DNA of 43,469 bases, from contig JABDMC010000349.1 in NCBI GenBank assembly GCA_013001695.1, forward strand, positions 1-43,469, in the 5' to 3' direction. Positions 26,308 to 35,908 of this stretch are shown here, in pieces (the first letter of the stretch is position 1; each line of letters opens with the position of its first letter). The notes under the pieces are model-generated. The model did no database searches and was not told where the DNA came from. It worked only from the letters and a program-made list of their open reading frames with translations. The stretch is from Akkermansiaceae bacterium. Lineage in GTDB: Bacteria; Verrucomicrobiota; Verrucomicrobiia; Verrucomicrobiales; Akkermansiaceae. The position numbers were made by a program, and so were the translations under genes.

Positions 26308-26456
26308 AGTTCCGCCTTCAGGCGGAATCGTTCCGGCCGTCACCTTGGGATCCAACGGTCCAGCCGCCGCGTTCCTCGTGCCGCGCAACCGGGAATGGTG
26401 GAACGACCGACGATAGTTCCTGCAGGAGGCGCCCCTGTCCGCCTGAAGGCGGAACT
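26308..26456. repeat. 149-bp element with palindromic inverted ends, copy 3
   Basis: Third copy, ends perfect. It lies just beyond the stop codon of the RND gene (26490), so on that side the hairpin could act as an mRNA 3' end. Confidence 0.75.
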
Positions 26457-26489
26457 CCATGCAACCGGGAGCGCCGGTCGTTGGCATCT

Positions 26490-29400
26490 CTACCGCCCCT
26501 CCTCCTTCGGCACCAGTTCCGGGGCGCTCGCCTCGTCCTCGTCCCGGAACGGGGAGGCATACCATTGCCACGCCCGCTGGAAGAGGCCCTTGATGTCCTC
26601 GTTCACGAGGTAGGCGCAGGGAATCAGGAAGAGCGTGATGACCGTTGCAAAGAGGATCCCGAAGGCCAGCGAGATCGCCATGGGAATGAGGAACTGCGCC
26701 TGGATCGAGCGGTCCAGGATGAGCGGCATGAGTCCCGCGAAGGTCGTCAGGGACGTCAGGAGGATCGGACGGAAGCGGGCCGCCCCCGAGCTCAGGACGG
26801 CGTCCTTCGGCGAGACGCCCTCGCGCCGCCGCCGGTTGGTGAAGTCCACCATCACCAGGGAGTCGTTCACCACCACCCCCGCGAGGGCCATCATCCCGAA
26901 CACCGAGAGCCACGACGGCGTGATATCCATGATGAGGTGCCCGATGAGGGCCCCGATGATCCCGAAGGGAATGGCCAGCAGCACGAAGATCGGCTGCAGC
27001 AGGGAGCGGAAGGGGATGGCCAGCAGGGCGTAGAGCGCGAGGATGAGACCCCACCAGCTGATCTGGTTCTGCCGGCTGGTTTCCTCGTGCTCGGCGATGA
27101 ACCCGTCGTAGCGCCACGAGAGGCCCGGGACGCTGTTGACGATGGCGTCGATCTCCGGCACCAGCTCGCGCGACATTTCGATCATCCCGGAGCTGGACTC
27201 CTCGGGCTGGGCGAAGACATTGAAGGCGCGGGCCCCGTCGATGCGGTTGATGCGCGTCGGGGCCTGCACGATCTCGGCCGTGGCGACGTGCGAAAACGGC
27301 ACCATCGCCCCGGTCCCGGTGGATACCTTCAGGCTCTCGAGGGAGTGCATGTTGTCCCGGAGCGCTTCCGGCATTCGGATCATGACGCGGATCTCCTCGC
27401 GGTCACGCTGGATGCGCTGCGCTTCCGCCCCGAAGAAGGCGTTGCGCACCTGCGTGGCGAGGTCGCGCTCGGTGACCCGCAGTTCGCGGGCCCGCGGCTT
27501 CAGCCGGATCTCGAGCTCGTCGCGCCGGCGCCCCCGATCGGTCCAGGCATTGGCGATCTGGCCCTCGAACGATTCGAGCAGACCCACGAGTTCATCCGCG
27601 ACGGCGTTCTTCGCGGCGGAATCGGGTCCGCGCAGCTCGATCTCGATCCCCTCCATGTCCTGGTAGCGTCCGCGGCTGCCGCGCTGGGAATGGATCCGGA
27701 TGTAGCGCGATTCCGGGCGCCCCTCGATCAACTCCCGCCAGCGCCGCTCGAGCTCGATGTTGGGCGGGCCCTTCGTGGTGCGCATGCTCGGCGGGACGAT
27801 CTCGAGGCCCACCGATCCGTAGTTCTCGTCGGTGTTGGTGCTGCGGAACCCCGCGCCCGAGGCGGTCATGATCGACTGGATGAGGGACGTTCCGTTTCCG
27901 GAATCGCGGAATTCGTCACCCACCACGGCGGCCGCGTCGGCCACCATCTGGACGACCCGGTCGGTTTCCTCGAAGGGCGTGTCGTCCGGCATGTCGATCG
28001 TGGCGTCGATGCGGTAGCGGTCGATGTTGGGCATGTCGACCCATCCGAGGTAGCCGCCGAACCAGAGGCCCATCGAGGCGAGTCCGGCGGCGAGGAAGAT
28101 CGAGAGGGTCGTGTAGCGGTGCCGGGAGGCGACCCCGAGGAGCGGCTTGTAGACGCGCTCCACGAAGCGCTCCAGGGAATCCGCGATGCCCTTCTGGAAC
28201 CGCGCCAGGGGGCCGAGGTTCTTGCGGTGGGTCTTGAGGTGCTTCAGGTGGGAGGGAAGAATCAGCTTCGACTCGACCAGCGAGAAGAGGAGGACCCCGG
28301 CGACCACGGGCGGAATCTGGCGGGCGAAGTTGCCGTAGAACCCGTCGAAGAACATCAGGGGGACGAAGGCCACCACGGTCGTGATGACCCCGAAGGTCAC
28401 CGGGACGGCGACCTCCTTGGTCCCTTCCACCGCGCCCTCCAGGGGCGTCATGCCCTCCCGCAGCTTCGTGTAGATATTCTCGCCGGTGACGATGGCGTCG
28501 TCGACCACGATGCCCACCACGATGATGAAGCCGAAGAGCGACATCATGTTGATCGTCATGTCGAAGTAGGGCATCAGGAGGAGCCCCCCCGCGAAGGAGA
28601 TCGGGATTCCGATCACCACCCAGAAGGCCAGCATGGGACGCAGGAAGAGGCCGAGGACCAGCAGGACCAGGAAGGCCCCCTGCGCGAGGGAGGTCCCGAG
28701 GGTCGAGAGGCGGCCCCGCAGGGAGATCGACTCGTCGTCCCACACCGCCACCCCGACGCCGTCCGGGAGCCGCCGGGACGCCTTGCCGGCGTAGTCGTGG
28801 ATGGCGTCCGAGATCTCGATGGCGGATTCCTTGCCGCTGCGGAGGACCTCCACGCGGAGGGCCGGCCTGCCGTTGTAGCGCAGCATGCTCTGCCCGGACT
28901 CGAAGCCGTCGCTGATCCTGGCGACCTCCCCGAGGCGCACCTCCGCGCCGTCGGCGGCGCGCAGGATGATGTCGCGGAATTCATCGCCGGTGTATGCCTG
29001 GCTGCGGGTCCGCAGCAGGACGCGGCCGGCGCTGGTACGCACCGCGCCCGCCGAGAGGTCGATCGACGACCGCCGGACGGCGTCGGTGACATCCTGCAGG
29101 GTGAGCCCGTAGGACTGGAGCACCGCGGGGTCGGCCTCGATGGCGATCTCGCGCTTGCGGTTGCCCCAGATCGCGGCCTGCGAGATTTCGGGGCGGGCGA
29201 GGAGATCGTCGCGCACCTGGTGAGTGGCCTTCAGGAGGTCGTCTTCGTTCAGGTCGCCGTAGACGACGACGTTGGCGATCTCCCAGAAGGCCTCCGTGTT
29301 GGGGAGGTAGATGCGGGGCCGCTCGGTTTCCCCCGGGAAGGTGGTGATGGCGTCCACCCGGCGCTGGACCTCCTCGAGCATCTCGCGGAGGTCGGCATCC

Positions 29401-29687
29401 TCGTCGGGTTCGATGGAGATGCGGGCCGACCCCGAGTTGGCGGTCGAGGTGATGCGCTCCACGCCGGGGATGCCTTCCACGGCCTGTTCGATCGGGATGC
29501 AGATGGTTCGCTCGACATCCTCCGGGGTCGCCCCGCGGAAGGTCATCCGGATCCAGATCTGGTTGAACTCGTAGTTCGGCCGGATCTCCAGCGGCAACTG
29601 CGTGAAGGCGGCCCACATCCCGCCGAGAAGGATCGCGATCAGCAGGAAATTGGCGGCGATGCCGTTGCGCGCGAACCAGCGAATCAT
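26490..29687 (-). CDS. RND-family efflux transporter
   Basis: A 1065-residue inner-membrane proton-driven pump of the AcrB/MexB/CzcA superfamily. The first helix follows RWFARNGIAANF; two large periplasmic loops and twelve helices are apparent. Proton-relay aspartates are at 396-397 in GIVVDDAIVTGENIY, and the second half has the matching ALAGVVVNDSLVMVDFTNRR helix. The sequence resembles the multidrug/unknown-substrate branch more than the metal (CzcA) branch, but this is not certain. No periplasmic adaptor or outer-membrane channel gene is adjacent: leuB lies upstream and the tandem array downstream. The last ~25 codons (ASAPELVPKEEGR end) are duplicated in the array. Confidence 0.97.
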   Translation of the reverse strand: MIRWFARNGIAANFLLIAILLGGMWAAFTQLPLEIRPNYEFNQIWIRMTFRGATPEDVERTICIPIEQAVEGIPGVERITSTANSGSARISIEPDEDADLREMLEEVQRRVDAITTFPGETERPRIYLPNTEAFWEIANVVVYGDLNEDDLLKATHQVRDDLLARPEISQAAIWGNRKREIAIEADPAVLQSYGLTLQDVTDAVRRSSIDLSAGAVRTSAGRVLLRTRSQAYTGDEFRDIILRAADGAEVRLGEVARISDGFESGQSMLRYNGRPALRVEVLRSGKESAIEISDAIHDYAGKASRRLPDGVGVAVWDDESISLRGRLSTLGTSLAQGAFLVLLVLGLFLRPMLAFWVVIGIPISFAGGLLLMPYFDMTINMMSLFGFIIVVGIVVDDAIVTGENIYTKLREGMTPLEGAVEGTKEVAVPVTFGVITTVVAFVPLMFFDGFYGNFARQIPPVVAGVLLFSLVESKLILPSHLKHLKTHRKNLGPLARFQKGIADSLERFVERVYKPLLGVASRHRYTTLSIFLAAGLASMGLWFGGYLGWVDMPNIDRYRIDATIDMPDDTPFEETDRVVQMVADAAAVVGDEFRDSGNGTSLIQSIMTASGAGFRSTNTDENYGSVGLEIVPPSMRTTKGPPNIELERRWRELIEGRPESRYIRIHSQRGSRGRYQDMEGIEIELRGPDSAAKNAVADELVGLLESFEGQIANAWTDRGRRRDELEIRLKPRARELRVTERDLATQVRNAFFGAEAQRIQRDREEIRVMIRMPEALRDNMHSLESLKVSTGTGAMVPFSHVATAEIVQAPTRINRIDGARAFNVFAQPEESSSGMIEMSRELVPEIDAIVNSVPGLSWRYDGFIAEHEETSRQNQISWWGLILALYALLAIPFRSLLQPIFVLLAIPFGIIGALIGHLIMDITPSWLSVFGMMALAGVVVNDSLVMVDFTNRRRREGVSPKDAVLSSGAARFRPILLTSLTTFAGLMPLILDRSIQAQFLIPMAISLAFGILFATVITLFLIPCAYLVNEDIKGLFQRAWQWYASPFRDEDEASAPELVPKEEGR

Positions 29688-29876
29688 GGGTTAGGGGTCG
29701 GAGGTCGGAGGGAACGGAGCGGCTCGGAGGTCATGGATTCAACGCCTTGGATGGGGGAATGTTTCGCGCCAGGCCCCGAATTGGGCGGCACCTTAGCATA
29801 CTCCGGGGGTCGGGTCGCTTTATCTCCGTGCTGACCCCTGGCATCCGACCTCGCGTGGCGGTCATCCCGGTCCTCC

Positions 29877-30995
<1,119 letters not shown>

Positions 30996-31096
30996 TCAGG
31001 GCCGATTGCTAAAGGCCGAATTGCGGGCCGCCGGGGGGAATAACCCCGCGATTTTGGAGTCGTGGCGAGGGGGCGGGTCCGGCACTCTCTCGCGGC

Positions 31097-32074
31097 GTGG
31101 ACCTCGTCTGGGATTTCGGCTGGCTCGTGGCGGGCTTTGTCCTGCTCTATTTCGGTGCCGAGTGGCTCGTGAAGGGGAGTTCCGAGATCGCCCTGAAGCT
31201 CGGTCTCAGCCCCCTGGTGGTGGCCCTCACGGTGGTGGCCTTCGGGACCAGCGCCCCGGAGTTGCTGGTCAGCGTGCAGGCCGGTCTCCGCGACCAGGGG
31301 GACATCGCCCTGGGCAACGTGGTGGGATCCAACATCTGCAACATCGCGCTGATCCTGGGGGCCGGGGCCCTCGTGCGGCCGGTGGTGATTCATGCCCAGA
31401 TCATCAAGCGCGAGATGCCGGTCCTGCTCGCCATCTCGATCGTCTTCGTCTGGTTCCTGTGGGACGGGCGGGTGCAGCGGTGGGAGGGCGGGGTGCTCTT
31501 TGCGGGCATCATCGCCTACGTGTGGGCGAGCTTCCATGCCGCGAAGCGTGAACCCCATCCCGAACAGTTCGAGGCATTCGAGGCGGAGGAGCTGCAGGCC
31601 ATTCGCAAGGGCGGGGCGGGGCGCCTCGTGCTGGATGTCGCCCTCATCGTCGCCGGTCTCGCGGCGCTCATTTTCGGAGCGGACCGGCTGGTGGTCAGCG
31701 GCGTCTCGCTGGCGGAGCGCTTTGGCGTTCCGGAGGCCATCATCGCGCTCACCCTCGTGGCCTTCGGGACCTCCCTCCCGGAACTGGCCACCGCCCTCGT
31801 GGCCTCGGTGCGCAATCAGGGGGACATCATCTCCGGCAATGCCATCGGCTCGTGCATCTTCAACATCCTGGCGGTGGTCGGCCTGGCCTCGCTGGTGACG
31901 CCCCTCGTGGCCCGCGACCTGAATCGCATCGACCTGTGGGTCATGCTCGGCCTGACCTTCCTGATCATCCCGTTCATGTGGTCGCGGATGCGGTTGTCCC
32001 GGGCGGAGGGCGCGATCCTGCTGGCGGGGTATCTCGGATACTGCGGCTACCTGGTGGCGCGAGGCGGCTCCTGA
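31097..32074 (+). CDS. CaCA-family sodium/calcium antiporter (YrbG-like)
   Basis: A 325-residue membrane protein with ten helices in two inverted halves. Each half carries the alpha-repeat of the family: VVAFGTSAPELLVSVQAG with GNVVGSNICNIALILG, and LVAFGTSLPELATALVAS with GNAIGSCIFNILAVVG; the Glu of TSxPE and Asn/Ser residues bind the ions. A charged cytoplasmic loop (AAKREPHPEQFEAFEAEELQ) joins the halves. The start is GTG at 31097. It probably exchanges Na+ or H+ for Ca2+ at the inner membrane. Convergent with the DUF1287 gene, 46 bp apart. Confidence 0.95.
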   Translation: MDLVWDFGWLVAGFVLLYFGAEWLVKGSSEIALKLGLSPLVVALTVVAFGTSAPELLVSVQAGLRDQGDIALGNVVGSNICNIALILGAGALVRPVVIHAQIIKREMPVLLAISIVFVWFLWDGRVQRWEGGVLFAGIIAYVWASFHAAKREPHPEQFEAFEAEELQAIRKGGAGRLVLDVALIVAGLAALIFGADRLVVSGVSLAERFGVPEAIIALTLVAFGTSLPELATALVASVRNQGDIISGNAIGSCIFNILAVVGLASLVTPLVARDLNRIDLWVMLGLTFLIIPFMWSRMRLSRAEGAILLAGYLGYCGYLVARGGS

Positions 32075-32120
32075 CCGCGGGCGGCCGGATCGAGGCCGCG
32101 GGAAAAGGGCGCGGGTGCCC

Positions 32121-32720
32121 TCAGGGACCCGGGGTCACCCGGTAGTGGCCGGTCAGGGGAAACCGGAAGAGGCAATCCTCCTCCCGCGCGCCGGCGCCGA
32201 TGTTGTGGATGACGAGGGGCGTGCCGCCGGCCGTCTTCCGGTCGGAAACGATCATGATGTGCGGGAGGTTGGGCGGAACCGTGCAGGTCACCAGGTCGCC
32301 GGGACGGTAGTCGGCGGGCTTCCTGGTCACCGCGAGGGCGTGGCCCTTGCGCTTCAGCCAGGTGCGCAGGTTGGGAACCCGGCGGTGGTCGATGTTGCGG
32401 TCCGGCCGCTTCAACCCCCAGATCTTCGGGTAGGCCCCGAAGTGGGCCTTCATGTCCTCGTGGAGAAGTTTCTGGAGGTCCATCCGGTGCGCCCGGCGGA
32501 AGGCCCGGACGATGACGTCGGTGCAGACGCCCCGCTCCGGAGCGACATCCCCGCCCGGGTATTTCAAGGCGACGTAGGCCGGGTCGTAGCGGGTCGTGAC
32601 CCCCACCTGGGCGCGGGCCGCCGCCACCAGGGGGTGGGGGCGCGCCGCGGCGGGCGGATCCGCGGCGGCCATGCCGGGGACGAGCAGCATCACGACGAGA
32701 GCAAACCTGGTTCCCGGCAT
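32121..32720 (-). CDS. DUF1287 exported protein
   Basis: A 199-residue protein with a signal peptide (MPGTRFALVVMLLVPGMAAA) and a DUF1287 domain, related in outline to NlpC/P60-type cysteine hydrolases. The likely active-site cysteine is in PERGVCTDVIVRAFRRA; the histidine candidates are in VPPNLPHIMIVSDR and LVIHNIGAGA. Other family marks are YDPAYVALKYPGGDV, NIDHRRVPNLRTWLKR and DYRPGDLVTC. Members are thought to be periplasmic but have no settled substrate. It diverges from the acyltransferase gene over about 96 bp. Confidence 0.92.
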   Translation of the reverse strand: MPGTRFALVVMLLVPGMAAADPPAAARPHPLVAAARAQVGVTTRYDPAYVALKYPGGDVAPERGVCTDVIVRAFRRAHRMDLQKLLHEDMKAHFGAYPKIWGLKRPDRNIDHRRVPNLRTWLKRKGHALAVTRKPADYRPGDLVTCTVPPNLPHIMIVSDRKTAGGTPLVIHNIGAGAREEDCLFRFPLTGHYRVTPGP

Positions 32721-32816
32721 CTGGCGGAAGAGCGGCGCAAGGCGGCGGGCTTGTCTCCCGCTTGTTCACAATATTTGAGGATTGGGCCGCCGTCCGGGCC
32801 GTGCGATGATGCCGTC

Positions 32817-34013
32817 TTGCGGAGATACCGAATCGACCTGCCCTACACCTTCCGTCCGCCGAAACCATGGGACTGGTTGCGGCCCGCGGCCATCGCGGTG
32901 AGCGACGCGCGATTCCTCCGGAAGCGGTTCAACGTCCGGGAAGTGGTGACGAAGGGCTGGGAACGCGTCGCGGAACTGGCCCGCAAGGGGGACTCGGTCC
33001 TCCTCGCCCCGAATCATTCCGATCACGCCGACCCGCATGTCCTCGTGCACGCCGGCCTGCGCCACGACCTGGCGCTGCGGTTCATGGCGGCCCGCGAATT
33101 GTTCGACCGCGGGGCGGCGCAGTCGTGGGTGCTGCAGCGGATGGGGTGCTTCTCGGTCGATCGCGACGGTCCCGACATCGCGGCCATCAAGACCGCCATC
33201 GCGGTCCTGGCCAAGGGGCGGTGTCCGCTGGTGGTCTTCCCGGAAGGCGAGATCTACCACCATCACGAACAACTCGACCCGCTCCACGAGGGCGTGGCGT
33301 CGATCCTGCTGCGGGTCGCGGGGAAACTTCCCGACGGGCGGGAAGCGTGGCTCGTGCCGCTGGCCCTGCGCTTCCGGCACGATCCCGAGGTCGAGGCGAC
33401 CTTCGGGGAGCGGCTCTCGCGGCTCGAGGACCGCATCGGGTGGACTCCGCGTCCCGCGATGCCGATCGACGAGCGCATCATCCGCCTGGGCACCGGCATC
33501 CTGTCGCTCAAGGAGGTCGAGTACCTCGGCGCCGCCGGGCAGGGGAGCCTCGCGGATCGTCTCGACGCCATGTGCCGCCAGCTTCTCGAGGAGGTCGAGG
33601 GCCGCCACGGGAAGGATGAGCGGGCCGCCACCCCGCCGGAACGCGTCCGCGGGCTGCGCTACCGGATCCGGAGGCGCCTTCTCGACGCCGACAATCCACC
33701 CGGGAAGGAGGAGCGGGACGCCCTGCAGGAGGACCTCGACCGGGTCTTCACCGCCCTGCAGGCCCACAGCTATCCCGGCGACTACCTCCTCAGCGACCCG
33801 TCGCTCGACCGGCGCGCCGAGACGATCATGAAACTCGAGGAGGACCTCCTCGGCGATTGCGTCTACCCGGCGGGCCGCGTCGCGAGCGCGGTGGCCGGCG
33901 AACCCATCCCGGTCAGCCGCATGCTGGCCGGCGGGAAAATCACCCCGAAGAGTTCCACCGAGCTGACGGCTTTGCTCGAGATGGAGCTGTCGGCCCTGTT
34001 GACCCGGGCCTGA
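32817..34013 (+). CDS. PlsC-like acyltransferase with C-terminal extension
   Basis: About 398 residues. The first ~210 form a PlsC/LPLAT domain with the catalytic motif APNHSDHADPHV (His and Asp), the GCFSVDRDG block and the substrate motif VFPEGEIYHHHEQ; such enzymes acylate glycerol-phosphate lipids at the inner membrane. The remaining ~190 residues (from about IRLGTGILSLKEVEYLG) are helical and charged (RYRIRRRLLDADNPPGKEERD) and match no domain I recognise. No ATG exists near the domain start, so TTG at 32817 (before RRYRIDLPYTFRPP) is the best choice; another TTG lies 42 nt further up. Convergent with aroB, 15 bp apart. Confidence 0.88.
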   Translation: MRRYRIDLPYTFRPPKPWDWLRPAAIAVSDARFLRKRFNVREVVTKGWERVAELARKGDSVLLAPNHSDHADPHVLVHAGLRHDLALRFMAARELFDRGAAQSWVLQRMGCFSVDRDGPDIAAIKTAIAVLAKGRCPLVVFPEGEIYHHHEQLDPLHEGVASILLRVAGKLPDGREAWLVPLALRFRHDPEVEATFGERLSRLEDRIGWTPRPAMPIDERIIRLGTGILSLKEVEYLGAAGQGSLADRLDAMCRQLLEEVEGRHGKDERAATPPERVRGLRYRIRRRLLDADNPPGKEERDALQEDLDRVFTALQAHSYPGDYLLSDPSLDRRAETIMKLEEDLLGDCVYPAGRVASAVAGEPIPVSRMLAGGKITPKSSTELTALLEMELSALLTRA

Positions 34014-34028
34014 CTCCGGGGCGCGGCG

Positions 34029-35114
34029 TCAGCGCGGCAGGCGGAGTTCCGCGATGGCGGCCTCGAGCTGGGTTTCGGTGACGGAACGGTCGAGGATGCC
34101 GTGGCCGAGCTCGTCGAGGAGGACGAAGGTCATCTGCCCGCCGATGAACTTCTTGTCGCGGCGGAGGTGGGCGAGGATCGCGGAGGTGGAAATCTCCTCC
34201 GGCAGCGAGAGCGGCAGGTTGAATTTCGCGAGGAGGTCGAGGAGGCGCGTCGAGGCGGCCGGATCGAGCCCGGCGATCTCCTCGGAGAGGTGGAGGGCGG
34301 CCCGGATGCCCAGCGCGATGGCCTCGCCGTGCAGGAGGGTGCCGTACGGAACGGAGGCCTCGATGGCATGGCCGACGGTGTGCCCGAAGTTCAGCAGGGC
34401 GCGGGTGCCGGTGGTTTCCATCTCGTCGTCCTCCACGATGCGGGCCTTGATGCCGGCATTGCGCGCGATGAGATCCGCGGAGAGCGCCTGGTCGCCGGGG
34501 TCGAGGGCCTCGATGGCGTCCAGCATCGGGGCGTCGCGGATGGCGGCATGCTTGATGACCTCCGCAAATCCCTCCCTGTAGACGCGCGCCGGCAGGGTCT
34601 TGAGCGTCTCGGGGTCCGCGAAGACGGCCCGCGGTTGATGGAAGGCGCCGATGAGGTTCTTCCCCTCGGGTTCGTTGACGCCGGTCTTGCCGCCGATGGC
34701 CGAGTCGACCTGGGCCACGATGGTGGTGGGAACCTGCACGTAGGGGATGCCGCGGTACAGGATGGCGGCGACGAAACCGGCGATGTCGCCCACCACCCCG
34801 CCGCCGAGGGCGAGAATCCACGAGGACCGGTCGTGGCGGTGCTCGATGAGCGAGCGGCAAAGGTGCTGGACCTGCTCCATGGACTTCGACGCTTCCCCCG
34901 GGGGGATGAGGTGGTTCGACATCTCGTACCCCGCGGCGGCAAGGGACTCCTTCGCCGGGGCGTCGTAATGGAGCGAGACGTTGGCGTCGGTGATGACGGC
35001 GCAGCGGCCCGCGAGGCCCGCCGATTTGCATTGCTTCCCGAGGTGCTCGAGGATCCCGTTTTCCACGACGATGTCGTAGGACTTCGAGGCGAGGTTGACC
35101 GTGACGGTGGGCAT
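34029..35114 (-). CDS. aroB: 3-dehydroquinate synthase
   Basis: A 361-residue enzyme, second step of the shikimate pathway, converting DAHP to 3-dehydroquinate with NAD+ and a divalent metal. Visible: the NAD-binding GGGVVGDIAGFVAA, the VPTTIVAQVDSAIGGKTGVN motif, PEGKNLIGAFHQP, and metal ligands in EGFAEVIKHA (Glu), NFGHTVGHAIE (His) and LLHGEAIALG (His). ATG at 35114 (MPTVTVNLASKSYDIVVENG) is preferred to an upstream in-frame start 27 codons earlier, since homologs start near the LASKSYD strand. Follows the exonuclease gene by 59 bp on the same strand. Confidence 0.97.
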   Translation of the reverse strand: MPTVTVNLASKSYDIVVENGILEHLGKQCKSAGLAGRCAVITDANVSLHYDAPAKESLAAAGYEMSNHLIPPGEASKSMEQVQHLCRSLIEHRHDRSSWILALGGGVVGDIAGFVAAILYRGIPYVQVPTTIVAQVDSAIGGKTGVNEPEGKNLIGAFHQPRAVFADPETLKTLPARVYREGFAEVIKHAAIRDAPMLDAIEALDPGDQALSADLIARNAGIKARIVEDDEMETTGTRALLNFGHTVGHAIEASVPYGTLLHGEAIALGIRAALHLSEEIAGLDPAASTRLLDLLAKFNLPLSLPEEISTSAILAHLRRDKKFIGGQMTFVLLDELGHGILDRSVTETQLEAAIAELRLPR

Positions 35115-35173
35115 CGAGGGGGAATTTGCGAAATCCTCCGTCCCGCTACCAATCAATAATTGCCCCGGGATCG

Positions 35174-35776
35174 TCAGGGCCGCAGGCGGGACCACGCCGA
35201 AAGGTCCGGGCGGAGGAGGAGATCGAGGGATTTCCCGGAGAAATCGAGTTCACGCAGGAGGTGCTCGAGGAGGAAGAGCGAGGCCACCGAGTCGTAGAGG
35301 GCGTCGTGGAAGCGGCGGCCGGGGAGGCGCTCGTCGATGGACGCCACGAGCCCGAACCGTTCGCAGAGGGCGCCGAGGGAGTGCTCGGCGAGGTCCGGCC
35401 AGGCGGCGCGGGCGAGCAGCAGGGTGTCGATCCACGGTCCGAAGGGGTGCCCGGGGAAGGCCCGCAGGAAACGCTTCTCGGTGCCGTGCCCGTGGGCCAC
35501 GAGGATCCGCCCGAGAAGGAGGCCTTTGACCTCCGGCCAGAGGGAGAGAAGGGTGGGGGCGTCCTCGAGGTCGTCGGGGGTGATGCCGTGCACCTTCTGG
35601 GCCGACCACGTGATGGACTGGCCGGCGTGGAGGAAGGAGACGAAATCGCGGCCGAAGGACTCCGTCGGCGACCAGTGGGCGATGGCGATCTGCACCGGGA
35701 CGTCGGTGCGTCCGCGGGCGGCGCCGGCCGATTCGAAATCGATGGCGGCGAACGACGACTCGGAGATGAGGGGCAC
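35174..35776 (-). CDS. DEDDh-type 3'-5' exonuclease (DnaQ-like)
   Basis: A 200-residue exonuclease-fold protein. Motif I AAIDFESAG supplies Asp13 and Glu15; motif III FHDALYDSVAS supplies the His and last Asp. Motif II, normally HN..FD, reads VAHGHGTEKRFLRAF, with Glu in place of the usual Asp. That may be tolerated or may change activity. The middle (VSFLHAGQSITWSAQKVHGIT) matches the DnaQ/epsilon family. It has no polymerase or UvrC domain, so it is a stand-alone proofreading- or RNase T-like nuclease. First gene before aroB on the minus strand, divergent from lemA. Confidence 0.9.
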   Translation of the reverse strand: MPLISESSFAAIDFESAGAARGRTDVPVQIAIAHWSPTESFGRDFVSFLHAGQSITWSAQKVHGITPDDLEDAPTLLSLWPEVKGLLLGRILVAHGHGTEKRFLRAFPGHPFGPWIDTLLLARAAWPDLAEHSLGALCERFGLVASIDERLPGRRFHDALYDSVASLFLLEHLLRELDFSGKSLDLLLRPDLSAWSRLRP

Positions 35777-35837
35777 GCCGGTGATTTAACGCGGGGGAAG
35801 GGCGGATGGGCAGGATTTTTGGCGGGCGGGGTCCCGG

Positions 35838-35872
35838 AGGCCCCCTCTCCACAGAGGGGCCGGAATTATAAT
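35838..35872 (+). promoter_or_regulatory. Consensus -10 box with adjoining inverted repeat upstream of lemA
   Basis: A perfect TATAAT lies at 35867-35872, 36 bp before the lemA ATG. No -35 hexamer is seen at normal distance. Instead an inverted repeat (GGCCCCCTCT, 4-base loop, AGAGGGGCC; 35839-35861) occupies the -35 area. It could be an operator for an activator or repressor. Confidence 0.45.
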
Positions 35873-35908
35873 GGTCTTCGCCGCGGTCGGGCGCGTAGAG
35901 TGCGCGGC

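Larger units (their letters stand above)
25611..26570. repeat. Tandem array: 329-bp unit, about 2.9 copies
   Basis: Copies begin at GCCGGGAAGG at 25611, 25940 and 26269, so both periods are exactly 329 bp; similarity of the third copy stops near 26570. Each unit holds, in order, the last codons and stop of the DUF368 gene, a 149-bp element with inverted ends, and the last ~25 codons of the RND gene (minus strand). Only the outermost gene ends are functional; the inner copies are gene-end fragments. The copies differ by scattered substitutions, so the array is not a fresh event or a simple assembly error. A ~30-bp GC-rich segment inside the unit (GCCGCGTTCCTCG core) recurs at each junction and may have guided the duplication. 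Confidence 0.95.

Noticed and set aside
25652-26416. Open frames in the tandem array (about 70-270 codons)
   Set aside because: They repeat with the 329-bp unit, are basic and low-complexity, and include antisense copies of gene ends; no support as genes.
25611-26570. CRISPR array as explanation of the three-copy repeat
   Set aside because: The repeated unit is 329 bp with no short repeat-spacer pattern and no cas genes nearby.
26481-29834. 1117-codon plus-strand frame opposite the RND pump
   Set aside because: Antisense of a complete RND protein; Asp/His/Gly/Glu-rich translation typical of shadow frames.
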